DNA of 64,000 nt from Eubacterium xylanophilum ATCC 35991 (GCF_000518685.1 NZ_KI912472.1:84628-148627); one strand, 5' to 3'; positions 9,879 to 21,026 are shown, counted from the stretch's first letter. Program-made: numbers and translations. The notes: a model not told the origin generated them from the letters alone.

Positions 9879-9907
9879 TTGACAAAATCCGGATAATATA
9901 CTATTAT
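9879..9907 (+). promoter_or_regulatory. Sigma-A promoter of rpsT
   Basis: TTGACA (9879-9884), 17-base spacer, TATTAT (9902-9907), with a long A/T-rich tract upstream that could act as an UP element. The start site would be near 9914, about 70 bases before the rpsT start codon. Confidence 0.8.
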
Positions 9908-9984
9908 TATCGAGTATGCTTTGTTATTTACCGTGTCTTACAAAGTATACATAACAAATAATCGATTAAATGGAGGTGTTAGAA

Positions 9985-10245
9985 TTGGCAAATATCAAAT
10001 CTGCAAAGAAACGTATTCTCGTATCACAGAAGAAGACTGCAATCAATAAGTCTATCCGCTCTAAGGTTAAGACTTCTATCAAGAAGGTAGAGGCTGCTGT
10101 AGCTGCAAAGGATAAGGCAGCTGCTGAGGAAGCTTTGAAGGTTGCAATTAAAGATATAGATAAAGCAGCTCAGAAGGGCGTTTATCACAAGAACAATGCA
10201 GCTAGAAAAGTATCTCGCTTGACATTAGCTGTTAACAAACTCTAA
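9985..10245 (+). CDS. rpsT: 30S ribosomal protein S20
   Basis: An 86-residue basic protein reading (M)ANIKSAKKRILVSQKKT, the conserved start of S20, with the Ala/Lys-rich helical hairpin and QKGVYHKNNAARKVSRL near the C-terminus. It binds 16S rRNA in the small subunit. The start is TTG at 9985, with GGAGGTG at 9972-9978; the ATG at 9970 overlaps this site and would add five residues foreign to the family. A TTG start is common for rpsT and can support autoregulation. The gene is a single unit with its own promoter and a strong terminator. Confidence 0.95.
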   Translation: MANIKSAKKRILVSQKKTAINKSIRSKVKTSIKKVEAAVAAKDKAAAEEALKVAIKDIDKAAQKGVYHKNNAARKVSRLTLAVNKL

Positions 10246-10312
10246 TTTTATGAGAGTTATGTAGAGGGCAGTCGTACTGCAACTACAATTCTACCCGTCA
10301 TAATGATATATC

Positions 10313-10342
10313 AACCTCACCATTGATTTGGTGGGGTTTTTT
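10313..10342 (+). terminator. Rho-independent terminator of rpsT
   Basis: AACCTCACC pairs with GGTGGGGTT (one G-U pair) around an eight-base loop, followed by a run of T. Confidence 0.85.
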
Positions 10343-10367
10343 CAGTGCTACAAAACATTATAAACAC

Positions 10368-10396
10368 TTTACAAATCGGCGATTAAATGGTAAAAT
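10368..10396 (+). promoter_or_regulatory. Promoter of the dCMP deaminase gene
   Basis: TTTACA (10368-10373), 17-base spacer, TAAAAT (10391-10396). The start site near 10403 lies downstream of the first possible ATG (10387), which supports using the ATG at 10453. Confidence 0.7.
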
Positions 10397-10452
10397 TAAA
10401 GAGTGTGGGGCACTATAATTTTCACAAAATTTCATTGGAGGTTTTTGCAATA

Positions 10453-10932
10453 ATGAAAAATCAGAATTATTTATCATGGGATCAATATTTTATGGGTATT
10501 GCTCTTCTCTCCGCGCAGAGAAGCAAAGATCCTCACACTCAAGTAGGAGCTTGTATCGTAGACTCTGATAATCGCATTCTCTCTGTGGGATACAATGGTA
10601 TGCCAAGAGGATGCTCAGACGATGAATATCCTTGGGGAAATACCGGAGAAGAATTGCAGACAAAGTACTTGTATGTTTGTCATGCGGAGCTTAACTCCCT
10701 TCTCAACTATTCGGGAACAGACCTCAAAGGAGCAAGCATTTATACTACTCTCTTCCCATGCAACGAATGTACAAAAGCTTTGATTCAAGCAGGAATTAAA
10801 AATGTCATATATATGGATGACAAGTATGCGACTACTGCCAGTGTTGTCGCCGCCAAAAGGATGATGGATTCAGTCGGTATCAACTACCGAAAATATGAAT
10901 TTAAGGACAGGGAAGTCCATCTGAATCTTTAA
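10453..10932 (+). CDS. Deoxycytidylate (dCMP) deaminase family protein
   Basis: A 159-residue zinc deaminase. The metal site is complete: His77 and catalytic Glu79 in CHAEL, and Cys103/Cys106 in PCNEC. The extra motif PHTQVGACIVD and the NGMPRGCSDDE loop match the ComE/dCMP deaminase branch, which turns dCMP into dUMP for dTMP synthesis. I chose ATG 10453 because GGAGG lies eleven bases before it and the promoter sits downstream of the earlier ATG at 10387. The gene is followed 42 bases later by a chemoreceptor gene, an unrelated neighbour that may share the transcript. Confidence 0.9.
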   Translation: MKNQNYLSWDQYFMGIALLSAQRSKDPHTQVGACIVDSDNRILSVGYNGMPRGCSDDEYPWGNTGEELQTKYLYVCHAELNSLLNYSGTDLKGASIYTTLFPCNECTKALIQAGIKNVIYMDDKYATTASVVAAKRMMDSVGINYRKYEFKDREVHLNL

Positions 10933-10974
10933 AAAAACTTGAGTCAATTGTCATAATATGAATGGAGGATTATC

Positions 10975-13524
10975 ATGAAAAAGCTAGGGCCATTTACAAA
11001 AAAAGACAAAAAAACAAAAAAAAGCCAAGCGCCTGAAACAAAAGTTAAAGACAGTAAAACGTCTCCAAAAACTAAGGCCAAGTTCAAGGAAGTTCTTACG
11101 ACGGTAGGTTCGAAGATAGTAGGACTTTGCAAGCTCATACCTACTCTTATTCCCAACAAAGAGGATGAAAATGCTCCGCTTTTGGACAGCTCCTTCAAAG
11201 TTCTTCCTCAGTTTTGCATTCAGACAAAGCTTATTGCAGCTTATTCTGTTCCAATTATCTTGATCATAGTTCTCGGTATCGTTTCATACATAAGTGCATC
11301 TTCTGCCCTTATCGGAAACTACGAGGGAGCCGTATCACAGACCATGTCTACTGCAAAAGACTACTTTGATTTTGCATTTTCGAACATCGAGTCTGATATG
11401 AATACCTACCTTGGTGACAAGGATTTGGAGGCATTCTATACAGGCCAGTTTTCAACCAACGAAGCTCAGAAGAAAAATCGAGAAAAGATTAACAAAGAGA
11501 CAGATGCACTTGAACAAAAGTACCTTGCAACCAAAGAAGGCACTAAAGAGTACTATAAGTTTTATAGTGATTTTCTTGCCAAGAGACAAGATCAGATTGA
11601 TGCTGACAGAATATTTACAAATGCCGAAAATAATTATAACAATGCATATAAATCCATTAACCAGTCAATAAGTACAAAGGCGGCTTCCAACAAGTTTATT
11701 GGAAATATTTATATCTTCAAAGACAAGGATGTTATATTCAGTTCTCAGCCAAAAATTCGAAGAACTGCTAATAACAGCCGAAGTGCAGATGACAGCAAGT
11801 CAAGTGATGCCGCTGCCGAAGATACCACTACAGAATCTCTCGGACTTTGGAAAGCTTACCAGGATTCAAATATCGGAAAGCAAGTAATGAGCGATCCGTC
11901 CGCATTTCACTGGACATCTTCATCACCTGCCCTGGACAAGATTCTCCTCACCAATGCTGACGACTATATCTTCCGAGTAGGACATGATTTGCCAACTACC
12001 AGTGATGCAGTCGTTATAGTAGATATAAGTAAGGATTCTATCCTCGATATCCTCAATAATATCAACTTAGGTGAAGGAAGTTATCTCGGTATTGTTTCCG
12101 CAGATAATACCGAGACAACTATTGAGGGAGCCTCTCTCTCAGGCGACGGCGATGAAAACAAAGATGCAAATAAAGCTAAAATAACAAAGAAAAAAGTATA
12201 TGTTGACCAACCATTTTACAAAGAGGCCATAGAATCCGAGGAGGAGTCAGCTTCAAAGTATGTCACTTTTGAAGGCACTTCCTACCTCTTCACATATGCC
12301 AAGCTTGGAACAACAGGAATTCTTCTTTGTAGCTTGGTACCGGAGGCAACGATTGTTGCCCAGGCCAATTCAATTCGAGTTGTAACAGTTGTTATCGTTC
12401 TTCTCTCAGTAATTATAGCCTTAGTCATTGCAACAGGGCTTTCAAAGGGATTCAGTAACGTTATTAACAACTCGCTCAAGAAACTCAATCGAGTTGCAAA
12501 GGGAGATCTTACAGTTGAATTCAGAACATCGAGAAGAGATGAATTCGCACTCCTCTACGGAAGCTGTAATGACATGTTGAAAAACATGAGGAATCTCCTT
12601 CGAGAGGTTGAATCCGTATATGCAGCCGTATCAGAGTCACTGGAATCAGTTAACAGCTCTTCCATCGTCTTCTCTGAGACGACGAAAAATATTCAGCAAT
12701 CAATTCACGAAGTTGAGTTGGGCGTTGGAGACCAGACAGAAAGCGCCAACGAGTGTCTCGGCGAGATGGACAACTTGTTCAACAAGATAAATAGCGTTAA
12801 TGAAAGTACTATTGAGATTAGTAATATTGCTTCAACAACTAAGCAGTCCGCCACAGATGGACTCAAGACAGTTGCTATTTTGAATGACAAGACTAGCTCC
12901 ACAACTGATATCACCAATAACGTGATTTCAACTATTGAGATTCTCTCTAAATACTCCAACAATATCGGTCAGATTGTCAATACAATCAATGATATTGCCG
13001 AGGAAACCAACCTCCTCTCCCTCAATGCTTCTATAGAGGCCGCAAGAGCCGGAGCCGCAGGAAAGGGATTCTCAGTTGTAGCTAATCAGATTAGAAAACT
13101 TGCAGATCAGAGCATCATCTCATCTTCCAAGATTGAGCAGTTGCTCGAAGAGATAAAGACAGCGACAAACAATGCAGTTACCACTGCAGAAAGCGCAGAG
13201 CAGATAGTTTACGAGCAGGTTGACGCAGTTGCCAACTCTGCTAGATCATTCCAGATGCTAAGCGATACAATCGGGAAACTCACAGAGTATATCGAGAGTA
13301 TCCAAGGAAATTCAAAATCCATGGAACAATCCGGTTCTACTACCCTTCACTCCATGGAGAATATTTCAGCCGTACTCGAAGAGACTTTGGCTGCAGTATC
13401 AAGTATTGCAAATGTAACTGACAAACAGACAGAAGCACTTGCCAAACTTGATCATGCTTCATCACAGCTCATGACAAGGGCAAATAGTCTCGGTGAAGCA
13501 ATTAGCATTTTTAAGACAAGATAA
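10975..13524 (+). CDS. Methyl-accepting chemotaxis protein
   Basis: An 849-residue chemoreceptor. About 85 cytoplasmic, lysine-rich residues come first, then a membrane segment (86-108, with [13 protein letters not shown]), an extracytoplasmic sensing region of about 360 residues with dCache-like proportions, a second membrane segment (about 468-490), a HAMP domain (about 490-545) and a long signalling coiled coil. The tip is unmistakable: [18 protein letters not shown] near residue 675. GGAGG precedes the ATG. It would pass ligand signals to CheA/CheW, implying a motile cell. No che or flagellar genes lie nearby. The long basic N-terminal tail is unusual for the family. The ligand is unknown. 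Confidence 0.93.
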   Translation: MKKLGPFTKKDKKTKKSQAPETKVKDSKTSPKTKAKFKEVLTTVGSKIVGLCKLIPTLIPNKEDENAPLLDSSFKVLPQFCIQTKLIAAYSVPIILIIVLGIVSYISASSALIGNYEGAVSQTMSTAKDYFDFAFSNIESDMNTYLGDKDLEAFYTGQFSTNEAQKKNREKINKETDALEQKYLATKEGTKEYYKFYSDFLAKRQDQIDADRIFTNAENNYNNAYKSINQSISTKAASNKFIGNIYIFKDKDVIFSSQPKIRRTANNSRSADDSKSSDAAAEDTTTESLGLWKAYQDSNIGKQVMSDPSAFHWTSSSPALDKILLTNADDYIFRVGHDLPTTSDAVVIVDISKDSILDILNNINLGEGSYLGIVSADNTETTIEGASLSGDGDENKDANKAKITKKKVYVDQPFYKEAIESEEESASKYVTFEGTSYLFTYAKLGTTGILLCSLVPEATIVAQANSIRVVTVVIVLLSVIIALVIATGLSKGFSNVINNSLKKLNRVAKGDLTVEFRTSRRDEFALLYGSCNDMLKNMRNLLREVESVYAAVSESLESVNSSSIVFSETTKNIQQSIHEVELGVGDQTESANECLGEMDNLFNKINSVNESTIEISNIASTTKQSATDGLKTVAILNDKTSSTTDITNNVISTIEILSKYSNNIGQIVNTINDIAEETNLLSLNASIEAARAGAAGKGFSVVANQIRKLADQSIISSSKIEQLLEEIKTATNNAVTTAESAEQIVYEQVDAVANSARSFQMLSDTIGKLTEYIESIQGNSKSMEQSGSTTLHSMENISAVLEETLAAVSSIANVTDKQTEALAKLDHASSQLMTRANSLGEAISIFKTR

Positions 13525-13573
13525 TTGTTATAGTTTGTATTTTACTCCTTATATTATTATCATACATTACCAT

Positions 13574-13601
13574 AATAAGCCGATTGCATCATGCAATCGG
13601 C

Positions 13602-13606
<5 letters not shown>
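13574..13606. terminator. Palindrome between convergent genes
   Basis: AATAAGCCGATTGCA and its exact reverse complement flank TCA: a perfect 15-bp stem. It contains the stop codon of the minus-strand amidase gene. It could end transcription from both sides, though no strong T-run follows on either strand. Confidence 0.65.
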
Positions 13607-15798
<2,192 letters not shown>

Positions 15799-15867
15799 TT
15801 AATACCGTCCTTTCCTTGTAAAAATATTCATTGGTTTTTTTGAAACTATTTTTTATAATTAAAAAAT

Positions 15868-15896
15868 ATTCTATCTAATTGAGCCTAAAAAGTCAA
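15868..15896 (-). promoter_or_regulatory. Promoter of guaB
   Basis: On the minus strand TTGACT (15891-15896), 17-base spacer, TAGAAT (15868-15873). The start site would be near 15861. Confidence 0.75.
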
Positions 15897-15939
15897 GGTG
15901 TATTTGAAAAATTGTAAAAAGATTTTTCATATATAAGTA

Positions 15940-15979
15940 TAAATATTCCGTTATATCCCATAGCACATCGGAATATTTA
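15940..15979. repeat. 11-bp inverted repeat between guaB and tRNA-Gln
   Basis: TAAATATTCCG at 15940-15950 and CGGAATATTTA at 15969-15979 form a perfect dyad with an 18-base loop, in the A/T-rich gap between the divergent guaB and tRNA-Gln promoters. Both arms are copies of the 10-mer CGGAATATTT that is over-represented across the window. No T-run follows. Confidence 0.6.
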
Positions 15980-16010
15980 AAAATTTCTTAAATTTTTTTC
16001 AAAAAAGTTC

Positions 16011-16040
16011 TTGACATTTGAATTAGTTTTCGTGTATAAT
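16011..16040 (+). promoter_or_regulatory. Promoter of tRNA-Gln (and perhaps prfC)
   Basis: TTGACA (16011-16016), 18-base spacer, TATAAT (16035-16040), both boxes perfect. The tRNA begins 17 bases after the -10 box. Confidence 0.85.
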
Positions 16041-16057
16041 AATGCTTGTGTTTGAAT

Positions 16058-16129
16058 TGGGCTATCGCCAAATGGTAAGGCACTGGACTCTGACTCCAGC
16101 ATTTCTAGGTTCGAATCCTAGTAGCCCAG
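16058..16129 (+). tRNA. tRNA-Gln, anticodon CUG
   Basis: A complete 72-base cloverleaf. The acceptor arms TGGGCTA and TAGCCCA pair fully, the anticodon stem CTGGA/TCCAG encloses CTCTGAC with anticodon CTG, and the T-arm contains GGTTCGAATCC. CCA is not encoded. It reads CAG codons. A run of T follows directly at 16130-16137. Confidence 0.95.
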
Positions 16130-16137
16130 TTTTTTTT

Positions 16138-16179
16138 ATGCCTATAATCTTCAGTGGATTTCCACAAGAGTATAGGCAT
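16138..16179 (+). other. Long hairpin between tRNA-Gln and prfC
   Basis: ATGCCTATA (16138-16146) pairs perfectly with TATAGGCAT (16171-16179), and inside it GTGG/CCAC forms a second stem. A T-run precedes rather than follows it, so it is not a classic terminator of the plus strand. It would be the structured leader of a tRNA-prfC read-through transcript. Function unknown. Confidence 0.5.
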
Positions 16180-16203
16180 TAATAATATACAAATTAGAAA
16201 TGA

Positions 16204-17799
16204 GTGAATTCAATGGGCAATACTATAGAAGAAGTAAAAAAAAGAAGAACATTTGCGATTATCTCCCACCCCGATGCGGGTAAAACTACTCTTACCGAGA
16301 AGTTTCTCTTGTATGGAGGAGCCATTAACCTCGCGGGATCAGTCAAGGGGCGCAAGGCTGCCAAGCATGCAGTATCAGACTGGATGGAGATAGAAAAGGA
16401 ACGTGGAATCAGCGTCACCTCCTCTGTTCTTCAGTTTAATTATGATGGATTTTGTATCAATATTCTAGATACTCCCGGACATCAGGACTTCTCAGAGGAT
16501 ACATATAGAACACTTATGGCTGCCGACTCTGCAGTAATGGTTATCGATGGTTCCAAGGGTGTGGAGGCTCAGACTATCAAATTGTTTAAAGTCTGCGTCA
16601 TGAGAGGTATTCCTATCTTCACTTTCGTCAACAAGATGGACCGCGAGGCCAGAGACCCATTTGAATTGGTTGATGAAATCGAAAATGTTCTGGGAATCAG
16701 AACTTGTCCAATCAACTGGCCTATTGGATCGGGTAAGAATTTTAAGGGCGTATATGACCGCAATACCGAGACAATCTCACGTTTTATCGCCTCAGATAAC
16801 GGACATAAAATCGAATCTGTAGAGGCAAAGCTCGGGGACTCCAACTTAGACGACCTTATTACCAAGGAATTTCACGATCAATTGGTGGATGACATAGAGC
16901 TCTTAGACGGCGCCAGTGATGAATTTGACCTTGAGAAAGTTAGAGCAGGTAAACTCTCTCCTATTTTCTTCGGATCAGCCCTCACAAACTTCGGTGTTGA
17001 GACATTTCTTCAGCACTTTTTGGAGATGACCACTTCTCCACTCGCCAGAAAATCAGGAGATGTTGAAGTCGATCCATTTTCAGAAGATTTTTCAGCCTTT
17101 GTCTTCAAGATACAGGCAAATATGAATAAAGCACACCGCGACCGTATTGCATTTATGCGCATATGTTCCGGCAAGTTTAATGCCGGAATGGAGGCATTCC
17201 ATGTCCAGGGTAACAAGAAGATTCGACTCTCACAGCCACAGCAGATGATGGCCCAGGAGCGAAAGCATGTAGAAGAAGCCTATGCAGGTGATATTATCGG
17301 AATATTTGACCCGGGCATCTTCTCTATAGGAGACACTCTTTGCACTGCCTCTAATAAGGTGAAGTACGCCGGCATTCCAACATTTGCACCTGAGCACTTT
17401 GCAAGGGTTCGCCAGGTGGACACAATGAAGCGCAAGCAGTTTATGAAGGGAATCGAGCAGATCGCACTTGAAGGTGCAATCCAGATTTTCCAAGAGTTTA
17501 ATACAGGTATGGAAGAAATCATCGTCGGTGTAGTTGGAATACTTCAATTTGAAGTTCTCCAGTACAGACTTCAGAATGAGTATAATGTCGAAATCCGCAT
17601 GGAGCAACTTCCATATGAGCATGTGCGATGGATAGAAAACGAGGATATCGATGTTTCTGCACTTTCAGTAACAAGTGACACCAAGAAGGTCAAGGATTTC
17701 AAAGGCAATCCTCTACTGCTCTTCACGCATCCATGGAGCATCCAGACAGCATTGGAGCGCAACGAAGGACTTATCCTTGGTGAAGTGTCAGATAACTAA
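16204..17799 (+). CDS. prfC: Peptide chain release factor 3
   Basis: A 531-residue translational GTPase that removes RF1/RF2 from the ribosome after termination. G1 is SHPDAGKTT (about 20-28), G3 DTPGHQDF, G4 NKMDREARD, with the RF3-specific ERGISVTSS switch region. Domains II and III fill the C-terminal half. The listed start is GTG 16204; ATG 16213 is equally possible, and neither has a strong ribosome binding site. It lies 75 bases after tRNA-Gln with a stable hairpin between, so it may depend on the tRNA promoter. It converges on the next gene with only eight bases between. Confidence 0.95.
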   Translation: MNSMGNTIEEVKKRRTFAIISHPDAGKTTLTEKFLLYGGAINLAGSVKGRKAAKHAVSDWMEIEKERGISVTSSVLQFNYDGFCINILDTPGHQDFSEDTYRTLMAADSAVMVIDGSKGVEAQTIKLFKVCVMRGIPIFTFVNKMDREARDPFELVDEIENVLGIRTCPINWPIGSGKNFKGVYDRNTETISRFIASDNGHKIESVEAKLGDSNLDDLITKEFHDQLVDDIELLDGASDEFDLEKVRAGKLSPIFFGSALTNFGVETFLQHFLEMTTSPLARKSGDVEVDPFSEDFSAFVFKIQANMNKAHRDRIAFMRICSGKFNAGMEAFHVQGNKKIRLSQPQQMMAQERKHVEEAYAGDIIGIFDPGIFSIGDTLCTASNKVKYAGIPTFAPEHFARVRQVDTMKRKQFMKGIEQIALEGAIQIFQEFNTGMEEIIVGVVGILQFEVLQYRLQNEYNVEIRMEQLPYEHVRWIENEDIDVSALSVTSDTKKVKDFKGNPLLLFTHPWSIQTALERNEGLILGEVSDN

Positions 17800-17807
17800 T
17801 ATATTAT

Positions 17808-18566
17808 TTACTCTGCCGGCATATCGGGGTACATAAAATGCATAAGTTTTTCTGCAACTCCTACATTTTTAGAATTAAACATAACTACAAAATACGGATC
17901 TTTGACAATTCCTCCACCCATGGAGAATATCTGATCATATTCCCTTGACTTGATTAGATTAATTCCATAAGGGTGCTTACTCTCGTTATTCTTCTCCGGA
18001 TAATACAGCAGACCATTGTCCTCGAAATACTTTAGTTCGTTCTCTGAGAAGACCTTAGTCAGATCCATATAGAGTTTCCTCTCTTGATACCCCTCTAAGT
18101 CCTCATGTCCGAGAATCATTCCGTCAAGCATACCTGCGAAGGCTTTGGATGAAACGGTTGTCAAGTCAGATGCTACTGAGGCTCCAACCTTCTCTGCAAC
18201 TTTGGAATTCGTAAAGTACATATGGAAGGATGCCAGTTTCTTCCCGGGATCAAGTCCTATACTTGTAGTGAACTTGTCTGCCATCTCCTCTATCGGACCA
18301 TCCATGGCCATCTCATTTATAAGTGCCACATCAAAATACACATCTTTCTTGGCAATAACATCCTTGTAAACAAAAAATCCTATTACTGATAGAATAGCAA
18401 TTCCCGCCACAATATAGATAAAGTAATATCCGAAAAAGTGATCTTTCTTTTCAGTTATGCTCATCTTCTGCCACTTTTCTTTTTCAGACATATTGTCATC
18501 TCTTTTGTCATAGATTGATGCATTGTCATCTAACGATGTCTTCTTGCCATTCAAATCTACTGCCAT
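17808..18566 (-). CDS. Single-pass membrane protein of unknown function
   Basis: Not recognised. The start is ATG 18566, where AGGAGG lies eight bases upstream; the longer frame would run into the previous gene. The 252-residue product has a hydrophilic N-terminus (about 45 residues), one membrane segment (about 48-70, YFIYIVAGIAILSVIGFFVY) and an external domain of about 180 residues rich in acidic and aromatic residues. The external part has no motif I can name; its length and the SMGGGIVKDPYFVVMFNSKN stretch suggest a compact alpha/beta domain. It follows the degenerate kinase gene by 13 bases, so the two are probably co-transcribed and may act together. Confidence 0.75.
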   Translation of the reverse strand: MAVDLNGKKTSLDDNASIYDKRDDNMSEKEKWQKMSITEKKDHFFGYYFIYIVAGIAILSVIGFFVYKDVIAKKDVYFDVALINEMAMDGPIEEMADKFTTSIGLDPGKKLASFHMYFTNSKVAEKVGASVASDLTTVSSKAFAGMLDGMILGHEDLEGYQERKLYMDLTKVFSENELKYFEDNGLLYYPEKNNESKHPYGINLIKSREYDQIFSMGGGIVKDPYFVVMFNSKNVGVAEKLMHFMYPDMPAE

Positions 18567-18579
18567 TGTCGTTTTCCTC

Positions 18580-20175
18580 CTATTCCCAGTTGTCCCCAAA
18601 GCCCTGTATAATTCTAGCAAGTTTTTTGAGGTTTACCGGTTTTTCTATAATCGCATTTATTCCTCCTGAGATGACAGACTTTATGCTGACCGCCTGGGTC
18701 TTCCCCACCATCTCTATAATCGGAACATTTTTCATTAATCTAAATTTGCTGTTGGACCTGAGAGCTGTTGCAAACTCAATTGCAGTCATATCTTCAAGCT
18801 CCCTATCCACTAGAACCGCTGATATCACGCCCGTAGAGAATTTTTCCAAGAGCATTAACGCTTGTCGCCCTGTGGCGGCATCATATACCTTTGCTCCGTT
18901 AGCGTGAAGCAGGGCGACTGTCGAACTGGAACTCACATCGCCGTGTTCGACAACCAAGATACTTCTTCCTATCATTTCCTTGAGCTGTTCTTGTGGCTTA
19001 GGAATGTCCTTATCCGCATTTTCACTTGACTTTACAATCGGAATCTTGATCATTATGATGCTATTATCCTTTGTTCCTTTTCTGAAAACGATATTTCCTT
19101 CAATCATACCGGCAATTCTATTGGCTAGCATCAGCGAATCCCCCATATTGTCAATAACAAATACTTTCTTGGCAAAATCCTGGTCTGCCAGAGTATTGGC
19201 TCTTACAAATGTATTATCTTGGATAAATGGTCCGCCATCTTCGATATATAAGTCCAAAAAAGTGCTTCCATCGGACGCAATCAGCTCTCTAAAGTCAATT
19301 ATAATCGTTGAACCTATAGGCGTATACTTAATCGCATTTCCCATGACATTTCTGATTATTTCTCTTACTCTGTAATCAGAAAAATCGTATTTTTGATCTT
19401 TGGGTATCTTAATATCCCATTTTAAATTAATCTTAAGAGTGCTGCAAAGATTGCGAAACTCTTGGCTCAACTCATAGCAAAAATCATAGAGATTTACATC
19501 CTGATTGGTGACAAGCTGAATATTATTAATTCGATTGTATTCCTTTATGCTTCGAATAGATTCCACCAAATAATCGAGAGTATGATTAATCATAGCTCTA
19601 GTGGCATGACTTCGATCCTGAACAAACAACTCTCTGATGGTGCTGATAGGCTCTTCTAACTCATTTACTATGTGCTCTAGAAGTTGCGACTGATTCTCCT
19701 TAGTTCTCTTAATCTCCTCGAAAGCATCATAGAGAAGGCGCTGACTGAGATTTTCTCGCTCTATTTCCTCCTCCTTAATCTTTCCCACTTCTTTGGAGAA
19801 GAAAAGAATACTATTGAGGTCATTGCCATAGAAACAATATGTGCAGATGATATGCATTTGCTTATTATTTGGTCCCTTGACAGTACAGAACTTCTGTCCT
19901 TTTACCTCGCCGGACCTCAAAACACTTATCATATTCTCAAGATCAAAGCCGAGACTTGCGATAGTTTCATCCTTGCCAACTACGAAAGTATCTGTCCACC
20001 ATCTGATAAAGTCATCATATTTTCCCTCTTCCGGATACGGATGGGTGTCCTCAAAATTGGAATATGCCAGGATATACCTCCTGGTGCGCATATCTATCTT
20101 TATAATAAAATTAAACTCTTTTATCATATATTCCTTGAATACATCAAAAAAGTCATTGATAATCTTCTGATTCAT
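18580..20175 (-). CDS. Degenerate hybrid histidine kinase / receiver protein
   Basis: A 531-residue soluble protein built as an N-terminal sensing region (about 1-130), a coiled coil, a DHp-HATPase unit (about 160-385) and a C-terminal receiver-like domain (about 410-528). Key residues are altered. The H-box reads VNELEEP where S-H-E-L-x-x-P is expected, so the phospho-accepting His is Asn. The N-box (NVMGNAIKYTP) is kept, but G1 reads EDGGPF and G2 reads SLML. In the receiver the acidic pair is EH instead of DD, while the Asp in VLVDRELEDM and the Lys in IEKP remain. It is probably a signalling scaffold or pseudokinase. It is co-transcribed with the downstream membrane protein. Confidence 0.75.
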   Translation of the reverse strand: MNQKIINDFFDVFKEYMIKEFNFIIKIDMRTRRYILAYSNFEDTHPYPEEGKYDDFIRWWTDTFVVGKDETIASLGFDLENMISVLRSGEVKGQKFCTVKGPNNKQMHIICTYCFYGNDLNSILFFSKEVGKIKEEEIERENLSQRLLYDAFEEIKRTKENQSQLLEHIVNELEEPISTIRELFVQDRSHATRAMINHTLDYLVESIRSIKEYNRINNIQLVTNQDVNLYDFCYELSQEFRNLCSTLKINLKWDIKIPKDQKYDFSDYRVREIIRNVMGNAIKYTPIGSTIIIDFRELIASDGSTFLDLYIEDGGPFIQDNTFVRANTLADQDFAKKVFVIDNMGDSLMLANRIAGMIEGNIVFRKGTKDNSIIMIKIPIVKSSENADKDIPKPQEQLKEMIGRSILVVEHGDVSSSSTVALLHANGAKVYDAATGRQALMLLEKFSTGVISAVLVDRELEDMTAIEFATALRSNSKFRLMKNVPIIEMVGKTQAVSIKSVISGGINAIIEKPVNLKKLARIIQGFGDNWE

Positions 20176-20190
20176 TAACTCAGCTCCAAT

Positions 20191-20964
20191 CTAGTCTTTC
20201 TTCACGCCAATAACAACAAATCTTCCATTATTTACATGATAACTACAGGTCACAAGCGTTACTAAACTCCGGCCAAACTTCGCTTTCTCCCCCGTCTTGT
20301 AAAGGGATCTTTTCTCAGCTTCTTTCACATATTTATTAAAACGTTCCTCGTCTAATTCTCCCGACCAATTGTAAAAATCAAAGGCCCCGGAATTGCTTGA
20401 AACTTCCGTAAAAAAAGCCGCCAACACCTTGTATTCGCCATTTTCATACAAAGTATCAAAGCTAAATGTTGGATGCTTTTTATAAAAACTCTCATCCTGA
20501 TAATCCATTATCCCCGTGAACATCAGGCCACTTCGCATATGATGTCCATATATGAGAAAGTTGGAATTTTTGATACTGATATCACAGTTCCCCGCCAAAA
20601 AAGGCAGTCCATTGCTATCATCATCCTTGTTAAAATTTCTGTGAATATAGAACTGCTCATCATCACTTGTATGCATAACGGGATAGTCAATCTCCGTCCC
20701 GTCAATCTTTATCCAACCCGCAATATCAGAATTCTTCTTATACAGCTTGGCAAACTTTTTCAAAAGCCCATGCTCTTTGATAATCTTTTTTTCTTCCTCA
20801 GATGGTTCCTCCGTGCTCTCCTTCATTTCCTGCAACGCCTTGATGTCACTGGACGTCTGATGCGCCTGAAAAAAGTACCTTCCCAGAACAAATGCGCTCC
20901 CAAGAAATATCAGAGAAAAGCATACGAGCAAAACATTGAGGATTATTTTCTTTCCTCGCTTCAT
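20191..20964 (-). CDS. srtB: Class B sortase
   Basis: A 257-residue membrane-anchored transpeptidase. A basic start and one membrane segment (about 6-30) are followed by the sortase fold: DGTEIDYPVMHTSDDEQFY, catalytic His in IYGHHMRSG, catalytic Cys in TLVTCSYHV and catalytic Arg in NNGRFVVIG. The TLVTC signature and the extra helix before it mark class B. These enzymes join surface or pilin proteins to peptidoglycan. I see no LPXTG- or NPXTN-type substrate in this window, so substrates lie elsewhere. AAGGAG precedes the ATG, and the gene has its own promoter overlapping that of the divergent GH2 gene. Confidence 0.9.
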   Translation of the reverse strand: MKRGKKIILNVLLVCFSLIFLGSAFVLGRYFFQAHQTSSDIKALQEMKESTEEPSEEEKKIIKEHGLLKKFAKLYKKNSDIAGWIKIDGTEIDYPVMHTSDDEQFYIHRNFNKDDDSNGLPFLAGNCDISIKNSNFLIYGHHMRSGLMFTGIMDYQDESFYKKHPTFSFDTLYENGEYKVLAAFFTEVSSNSGAFDFYNWSGELDEERFNKYVKEAEKRSLYKTGEKAKFGRSLVTLVTCSYHVNNGRFVVIGVKKD

Positions 20965-20980
20965 ATTTTCTCCTTATGTA

Positions 20981-21009
20981 TTGAATATCCCTTACAAGTA
21001 TAATATAAT
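20981..21009 (+). promoter_or_regulatory. Promoter of the GH2 gene
   Basis: TTGAAT (20981-20986), 17-base spacer, TATAAT (21004-21009). Its -10 box is one base from the -10 box of the divergent sortase promoter. Confidence 0.7.
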
Positions 21010-21026
21010 TATCATATATGTGTCAA
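20997..21026 (-). promoter_or_regulatory. Promoter of the sortase gene
   Basis: On the minus strand TTGACA (21021-21026), 18-base spacer, TATACT (20997-21002). It overlaps the GH2 promoter, so polymerase can bind only one at a time. Confidence 0.75.

Noticed and set aside
9970-9984. rpsT start at ATG 9970
   Set aside because: That codon overlaps the ribosome binding site GGAGGTG and adds residues not found in S20.
10387-10452. Longer dCMP deaminase from ATG 10387
   Set aside because: It lies upstream of the expected transcription start (about 10403) and inside the promoter spacer.
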